From positions 1 to 33,655 of IMG/VR virus record IMGVR_UViG_3300037493_002968: a stretch of 33,655 bases of DNA. One strand, given 5' to 3'. The notes beneath the pieces were generated by a model. That model saw only the letters and a list, made by a program, of their open reading frames with translations, was not told where the DNA came from and ran no database searches. Below, piece after piece: positions 29,760 to 33,655 of this stretch. The translations under genes were made by a program, and so were the position numbers. Numbering within the stretch: position 1 is the stretch's first letter; every line of letters starts with the position of its first letter. The stretch is from a virus.

Positions 29760-30862
29760 TGCGTTGGTTGGGTTGTAATAATTGAATTCTTAGGCAATAA
29801 ATCAATCGGTTGATTTAACAACTTGGTAAATTCTTCAGATACAACCAACCGATCATAACTTGTATGGTTGTTATAGAATGAATGTGCATCGTTAATTTCG
29901 TTAGCCGTTCCAAGTTTACCAGCTTGTAACACACCAACCAATACGGGCGGAATTAGGTAATTCTGAACAATGTTGTTAATGGTAGATTGCTCTGTAAATT
30001 CCCACAGCTTATCGTTATTCTGAATTGTAAACGGTAACAACTGTGGAACTTGCTCAACTTGGTCAACCTCAACCAACATAATGTTACCAACCATTTCAGC
30101 ACCTTGAAATTTCTCCAATGACTGCTTAAATTCTTCACGCTGGATGTCATCTTCAAAACCGCCTTTATGCACAAACATATGGCTTGACATAAAGTTAGTT
30201 CTGATGTTCTTATTCTTAAACAACTTGATTTGATAAGTTGTCTGAGCATCTTCTAAAACAGGATCAATTGGCGAAAGCGGATAGTTGTAACCTTCTTTGC
30301 TAAACCAAAACACCTGACCTTTGTAGTTCTTGAATTTTTCTTCAATGGTCACCCCATCACATTTGCTAATCTCATTTATTACTTTTGATGGGTTAAATGG
30401 GTTAATAAATGCGATTCTTGATGTATCGTAGCGTTCGTTTAAATCTCGTTTATCCCAATTGTTATAAACTGCAAATAAACCTTCTTTACCTTCAACACCT
30501 TTACGCACAAACTCAAACGGTAAATGGTAATAACCGATTGGTTCACCAAAAATGTTATATTGAACGTGGACCGCAAAGCCAAACCATAAAGCGTAATCAT
30601 CGACACACTTACGAATTAACTTATCTAAGGTATTACCGTTTCGATCAATTACTTTTTTAAATAATACTTGATCGCTTACACCATTACCAAAAACGTATCG
30701 GGCAAACATCTCAGTACAAGCACGTGCGACACCGCTTGAAAGTACAACATCTCTTACCCTTTGTGGGTAGGAATTATCAGCATCAAACGCTTCTACTTGT
30801 TCTTTTTTCAAGTCGGGCAATACAACTCTTTGCTTTGTTTTGCCGGATACAATTTTAGCCAT
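29756..30862 (-). CDS. Portal protein
   Basis: A 368-residue portal, forming the dodecameric vertex through which DNA enters and leaves. Key pattern: YPQRVRDVVLSSGVARACTE and FARYVFGNGVSDQ, then DYALWFGFAVHVQYNIFGEP, FEFVRKGVEG and a helical C-terminal part with KNKNIRTNFMSSHMFVHKGG, all common in phage portals of this group. It is short (usual 400-500). The gene lies between the 160-residue gene and the connector and overlaps both. Interesting: the tail tube gene lies upstream, unusual for siphophages. Confidence 0.85.
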   Translation of the reverse strand: MAKIVSGKTKQRVVLPDLKKEQVEAFDADNSYPQRVRDVVLSSGVARACTEMFARYVFGNGVSDQVLFKKVIDRNGNTLDKLIRKCVDDYALWFGFAVHVQYNIFGEPIGYYHLPFEFVRKGVEGKEGLFAVYNNWDKRDLNERYDTSRIAFINPFNPSKVINEISKCDGVTIEEKFKNYKGQVFWFSKEGYNYPLSPIDPVLEDAQTTYQIKLFKNKNIRTNFMSSHMFVHKGGFEDDIQREEFKQSLEKFQGAEMVGNIMLVEVDQVEQVPQLLPFTIQNNDKLWEFTEQSTINNIVQNYLIPPVLVGVLQAGKLGTANEINDAHSFYNNHTSYDRLVVSEEFTKLLNQPIDLLPKNSIITTQPTQ

Positions 30863-31344
30863 TACTGATCGGTTTTAGATTCTTCTAAATTGTCTTTTTT
30901 AACCGCTTTCTTTCGCTTCTTACCAATGTCACTTAGCACAACTGGTGAACCATCAGCTAAAGTAAATCTTAACAAGTGTTGCGGTTCGATCTTTAACAAC
31001 CCTTCAACTTCTGCATCAGTGGTGTTAAAGTTATCGTAGGTCTTTTTATGACCAAACGGGCGGAATGGAGTTACAATGTTATATTGCTCCAATTTCTTAG
31101 TTTGACCTTTGATCGTTGACGGGGAAATAATTGATTTCATAGGTATTTGTTCGTTTCGGAATTTCTTTGCCAACTGCATTAATCTTGCAAGGCATTCAGT
31201 AGCGCAATTTACACAATTTCTTTTAGCCCTTACCGAAGTAAGATGGTCGTTTAAATCAAAGATGCGATTAAGAACACCCTTTTCGGAAGTCTTAATCGCA
31301 CCTCGTAAGATTTCGACCTCAGTTATTAACTGCTGTCCTGTCAT
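30862..31344 (-). CDS. Unknown protein between tail tube and portal
   Basis: A 160-residue basic protein. The N-terminal half is helical (QQLITEVEILRGAIKTSEKG, IFDLNDHLTSV) and has NCVNCATEC at 43-51, three Cys that might bind zinc or form a disulphide pair. The C-terminus is very basic with KKRKKAVKKDN. Not recognised. It sits between the tube and portal genes and ends with the portal start (1-nt overlap). A minor capsid or connector role is possible. Confidence 0.55.
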   Translation of the reverse strand: MTGQQLITEVEILRGAIKTSEKGVLNRIFDLNDHLTSVRAKRNCVNCATECLARLMQLAKKFRNEQIPMKSIISPSTIKGQTKKLEQYNIVTPFRPFGHKKTYDNFNTTDAEVEGLLKIEPQHLLRFTLADGSPVVLSDIGKKRKKAVKKDNLEESKTDQ

Positions 31345-31348
31345 AATG

Positions 31349-31927
31349 TTAAACCGTCAAAGCTGTAACTAATGCTTTTGTATTTGCATAAGATACATCA
31401 AACAAAGTAGCTGGTAAGTTTGGTTCCTTTTCGAATTCAGAACTAACCAAAACTACATTGTAAGCACCTTGCGTATCTGCATCCGCTGTAATACGCTCCA
31501 AAGTATTAGCCTGAAGTCCAGCACTGATTCCGTAAATTTCGAAAGCAGCATCCCCTTCAGAACCTTGAAAACGATTTTCAACTATTGCAACAACTTTTTT
31601 AGTTACCGCACCTTGCAAGTTCTTCTTAATGTCCGCACCGTTGTCGAATACCTTGAAAGTAACTTCGTGGTCGTACACTTCAGAATAACGCTGTCTAACT
31701 AATGCAGCACGTGGTTCAATCGAACTGTTTTTACCTTCAAACTGATAGGCAACAGCACCCGATTTTAAAGTAATACCTGTGATAAGGTTTGGATTCGATC
31801 CATCCGGAGTAGTCGATAAAATATCATCGTAGTTAATCAGATAGAGAATGTCCTTAACACCAGCACTAATCGGCTTTGCACAATCTAAAAATATGGATTC
31901 AAATAATCCTTCGCATCCTGTAGGCAT
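31349..31927 (-). CDS. Major tail tube protein candidate
   Basis: A 192-residue beta-rich protein. It has the size and pattern of a tail tube subunit: LITGITLKSGAVAYQFEGKN, VYDHEVTFKVFDNGADIKKN, KKVVAIVENRFQG, AFEIYGISAGLQANTLERIT and a conserved-looking end VLVSSEFEKEPNLPATLFD. The tube is made of many hexameric rings. The leader AAACACTATG precedes the start at 31927. Adjacent to the capsid gene here instead of before the chaperone, an unusual order. Confidence 0.7.
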   Translation of the reverse strand: MPTGCEGLFESIFLDCAKPISAGVKDILYLINYDDILSTTPDGSNPNLITGITLKSGAVAYQFEGKNSSIEPRAALVRQRYSEVYDHEVTFKVFDNGADIKKNLQGAVTKKVVAIVENRFQGSEGDAAFEIYGISAGLQANTLERITADADTQGAYNVVLVSSEFEKEPNLPATLFDVSYANTKALVTALTV

Positions 31928-31934
31928 AGTGTTT
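31925..31934 (-). promoter_or_regulatory. Recurrent start-site leader AAACACTATG (tail tube)
   Basis: The ten bases ending in the start codon are identical at four genes (also 23408, 23058 and 22300). It has A-rich bases at -3 and -6, as known for Bacteroidota starts without a Shine-Dalgarno site. Confidence 0.5.
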
Positions 31935-31945
31935 TTATTTAATGA

Positions 31946-33010
31946 TTAAACTGCGTATTGTACCAAGTAATCTTCCAGGATCTTTGCATCGATCTTGTAA
32001 TTACCTCTCATATTGGTTGTCTTGTCTTTACGTTCGTACCAAACATCAAATTCAGATACAGCTGATGCAGCATCAACCCCAACAACGATGTTCGATTTAG
32101 TAGTGTAAAGCGCACGGTGTGGATTATCCCACTTAGTACCGTTATCGAAGTCAGCACGAATTGTACGATCCCAAAAATTGAAACCATAAATCACTTGACC
32201 ACGATATTTAACCTCGGTAATTCCGTTTTGAACCTCAACCAATGAGAAAACCAAAGATTTTGATTCAAGGAAATTAAGATAGTTGTCAACCAAAGACTGA
32301 GTTGCGATAATTACACGGTCCGGCTGTGTTCTTAAACGGTAATCGCATTTTGTTGATAGTGCATTGAACACCAAAAATGCACGATCAGTAGCCAACGCAT
32401 CTTGCGTAGCGTAAGTAGAATTTTCGTTTTCAGCAATGTTTACCAAACGGTCAGCATCGGCAGAAATGATTGTATCAAGTTGCTTAAACAAACCATTGAT
32501 AATGTTGTAGTCAGTAAGTGCTACACCGTTAGTGATTTTTCCAGCTGGGCTATCATCGTAGTTTGCAGCATTCTTGTCATTGAACCAAACGATACGAAAC
32601 AAATCTTCAGCCATTGCATCTGTCAAACGATCAGACATAAATTGAGCCCAAGTAGTTCCGGTTAAGTCAGGTTGTGCAATACCAAGTTTTTTAGCATAAA
32701 CCATAAATGAACCTTCCAAATTGGAATAACATTCTGATTGCCAAATTTCAACTGTTTCAGGATCCCAAAACTTTTGAGATGTTGCGATAGATCCATTAGT
32801 AGGCGAAGAAGAACAACCAGCATCTAACTTGGTTACTTTGGTAAGTAAACCTAAAAAGATGATTTGTTGTTTCGCTACAATACCTTCTTGGATTGTGTGG
32901 AATAAATTTACTTCAGGCTTTTCGAATACCTTTTCGAAGGTAGCTTCAGCGAACGACTGTACTTCTTTTCCGTTCCAGTCGATTGAACTTAGGTTGATGA
33001 TTGATGGCAT
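31946..33010 (-). CDS. Major capsid protein
   Basis: A 354-residue HK97-fold capsid candidate. The N-terminal arm region (FAEATFEKVFEKPEVNLFHT then GIVAKQQIIFLGLLTKVT) is followed by helices and a long beta/loop section (TQDALATDRAFLVFNALSTK, ESKSLVFSLVEVQNGITEV, NPHRALYTTKSNIVVGVDAA). Its place directly after the protease-scaffold gene and its size support the call. No strong N-terminal delta domain is present in the protein, which is consistent with the scaffold being fused to the protease instead. The gene is followed by an 18-bp gap and the tail tube. Confidence 0.88.
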   Translation of the reverse strand: MPSIINLSSIDWNGKEVQSFAEATFEKVFEKPEVNLFHTIQEGIVAKQQIIFLGLLTKVTKLDAGCSSSPTNGSIATSQKFWDPETVEIWQSECYSNLEGSFMVYAKKLGIAQPDLTGTTWAQFMSDRLTDAMAEDLFRIVWFNDKNAANYDDSPAGKITNGVALTDYNIINGLFKQLDTIISADADRLVNIAENENSTYATQDALATDRAFLVFNALSTKCDYRLRTQPDRVIIATQSLVDNYLNFLESKSLVFSLVEVQNGITEVKYRGQVIYGFNFWDRTIRADFDNGTKWDNPHRALYTTKSNIVVGVDAASAVSEFDVWYERKDKTTNMRGNYKIDAKILEDYLVQYAV

Positions 33011-33018
33011 AATCGTTT

Positions 33019-33655
33019 TTATTTTTTGGTTTTAAGATCGTCCTTTGTAAAAAGTGGCTTGTTGGTGTCAACAGTTGAAGCCTTAGCAACAGTCTTGCGA
33101 ACTGGTGTCTTATAAGTTTGATTCAACTTAGCGTTGATCGTTTCCATTGTTGCTGCGTATGATTCCATTTTAGCAGTTAGGTCATTAACCTGGGCTTTCA
33201 ATGTTTCATTTTCCGCTTTCAATGCTTCGATTTCCATTTCTTCTTCTTCAGTAACTGAAGCTGCAATGATTTCAGTAATAACACCTTCGAAAACACGGAT
33301 AACAGTGCCATCGGTTAAAGTGTAGTCACCGTCATTAACTGGTGTTCCATCTTCGTACTGAACTGCATTACCCGTTTCAGGTGATTCTGTTTCAGTAACG
33401 ATGTTGATTCTTGAGCCATCTTCTAACTCTACTATCATTGCGTTAACTTGTTCTGTGAACTCGTTTTTAATTCCGAGTTTCTTGCTAACATTCGAAAAGA
33501 ACGAATTTAGCTTTGCTTCGATGTGGTTCATAATTGATTTATCTGATTGGTTTATTGGTTTTTCTTGAATTCTTTCAGCTGCTTTTACACCGGTAACTAT
33601 TTCCTGAATAAATCCTAACTCCATAGCTTGATCGGCTGTGAATGAAGTTTCTTCT
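33019..33655 (-). CDS. Prohead protease/scaffold fusion; C-terminal part (entered from the junction)
   Basis: This is the remainder of the ClpP-like protease, covering about residue 142 to the stop. After the protease domain comes a segment with the pattern DGTPVNDGDYTLTDG and VFEGVITEI, a short beta-rich domain I associate with Bacteroidota phage protease-scaffold proteins. A strongly charged coiled coil (EEEEMEIEALKAENETLKAQ, about 85-100 residues from the end) and a basic tail follow. Protease and scaffold fused in one chain is a known arrangement in HK97-fold phages, where the scaffold is cut out after assembly. The stop lies 8 bp before the capsid gene start, fitting co-expression. The internal Met at 33624 is not the real start. 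Confidence 0.85.
   Translation of the reverse strand, partial: EETSFTADQAMELGFIQEIVTGVKAAERIQEKPINQSDKSIMNHIEAKLNSFFSNVSKKLGIKNEFTEQVNAMIVELEDGSRINIVTETESPETGNAVQYEDGTPVNDGDYTLTDGTVIRVFEGVITEIIAASVTEEEEMEIEALKAENETLKAQVNDLTAKMESYAATMETINAKLNQTYKTPVRKTVAKASTVDTNKPLFTKDDLKTKK
33448..33655. repeat. Right copy of the terminal repeat
   Basis: This is the same 208 bases as the start of the window, with T instead of G at the position matching base 128. In the protease it changes residue 169 from Ala (left copy) to Glu (right copy). It is either a true variant in the phage population or an error near a contig end. Confidence 0.95.

Overview
The window is one essentially complete circular phage genome. 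Bases 33448-33655 repeat bases 1-208 with a single mismatch, so the unique circle is 33,447 bp and one gene (the ClpP-type prohead protease) spans the join. The gene set is that of a long, non-contractile tailed phage (siphovirus type): terS/terL, portal, connector, protease-scaffold, capsid, tail tube, tail chaperone with a -1 slippery site, tape measure, tail proteins, fibres and lysis genes. The host is most likely a member of Bacteroidota (Flavobacteriia/Sphingobacteriia/Cytophagia type). The reasons are the AT-rich sequence, starts with A-rich leaders instead of Shine-Dalgarno sites, TTTG / TAnnTTTG promoter boxes, and a secreted protein with the domain order of type IX secretion cargo. 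No integrase, excisionase, tRNA, rRNA or CRISPR array was seen, so nothing points to lysogeny.

Every gene but one (699-1217, +) lies on the minus strand, so the map reads from high to low coordinates. From about 23.4 kb down to 21.6 kb there is a set of small genes starting with a putative HTH regulator under a good promoter and ending with a u-spanin candidate and a long hairpin terminator. From 21.46 to 14.6 kb lies the recombination and replication block: a YqaJ exonuclease and its usual small partner, a protein ending in a DnaA domain IV-like helix-turn-helix, a structured RNA/attenuator, a winged-helix initiator carrying two iteron arrays inside its own gene (probable origin), and DnaB. 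From 14.57 to 4.86 kb come terS, terL, the G/GT-type tail chaperone, neck and tail genes, and an 842-residue tape measure.

From 4.86 to 0.7 kb is an accessory cassette of three GT2-like glycosyltransferases, a 2-oxoglutarate/Fe(II) oxygenase, two unknown proteins and, on the opposite strand, a DUF115-like protein. This cassette could decorate a virion or host surface molecule. Across the circle junction come protease-scaffold, capsid, tail tube, portal, connector, a three-member fibre family built on one N-terminal module, the amidase endolysin, the T9SS-like secreted protein, a holin candidate, a C-terminally anchored membrane protein, and a PAS-DHp protein that looks like a histidine kinase without its ATPase domain.

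The most unusual items are the replication-control locus (17.6-19.1 kb: DnaA-IV-like protein, pseudoknot-like terminator RNA, initiator with 11-bp and 9-bp tandem repeats), the kinase-less PAS-DHp protein, the phage protein with T9SS cargo architecture, the hydroxylase-glycosyltransferase cassette, and several micro-genes (29-52 residues) tied to their neighbours by 1-4 nt stop/start overlaps.
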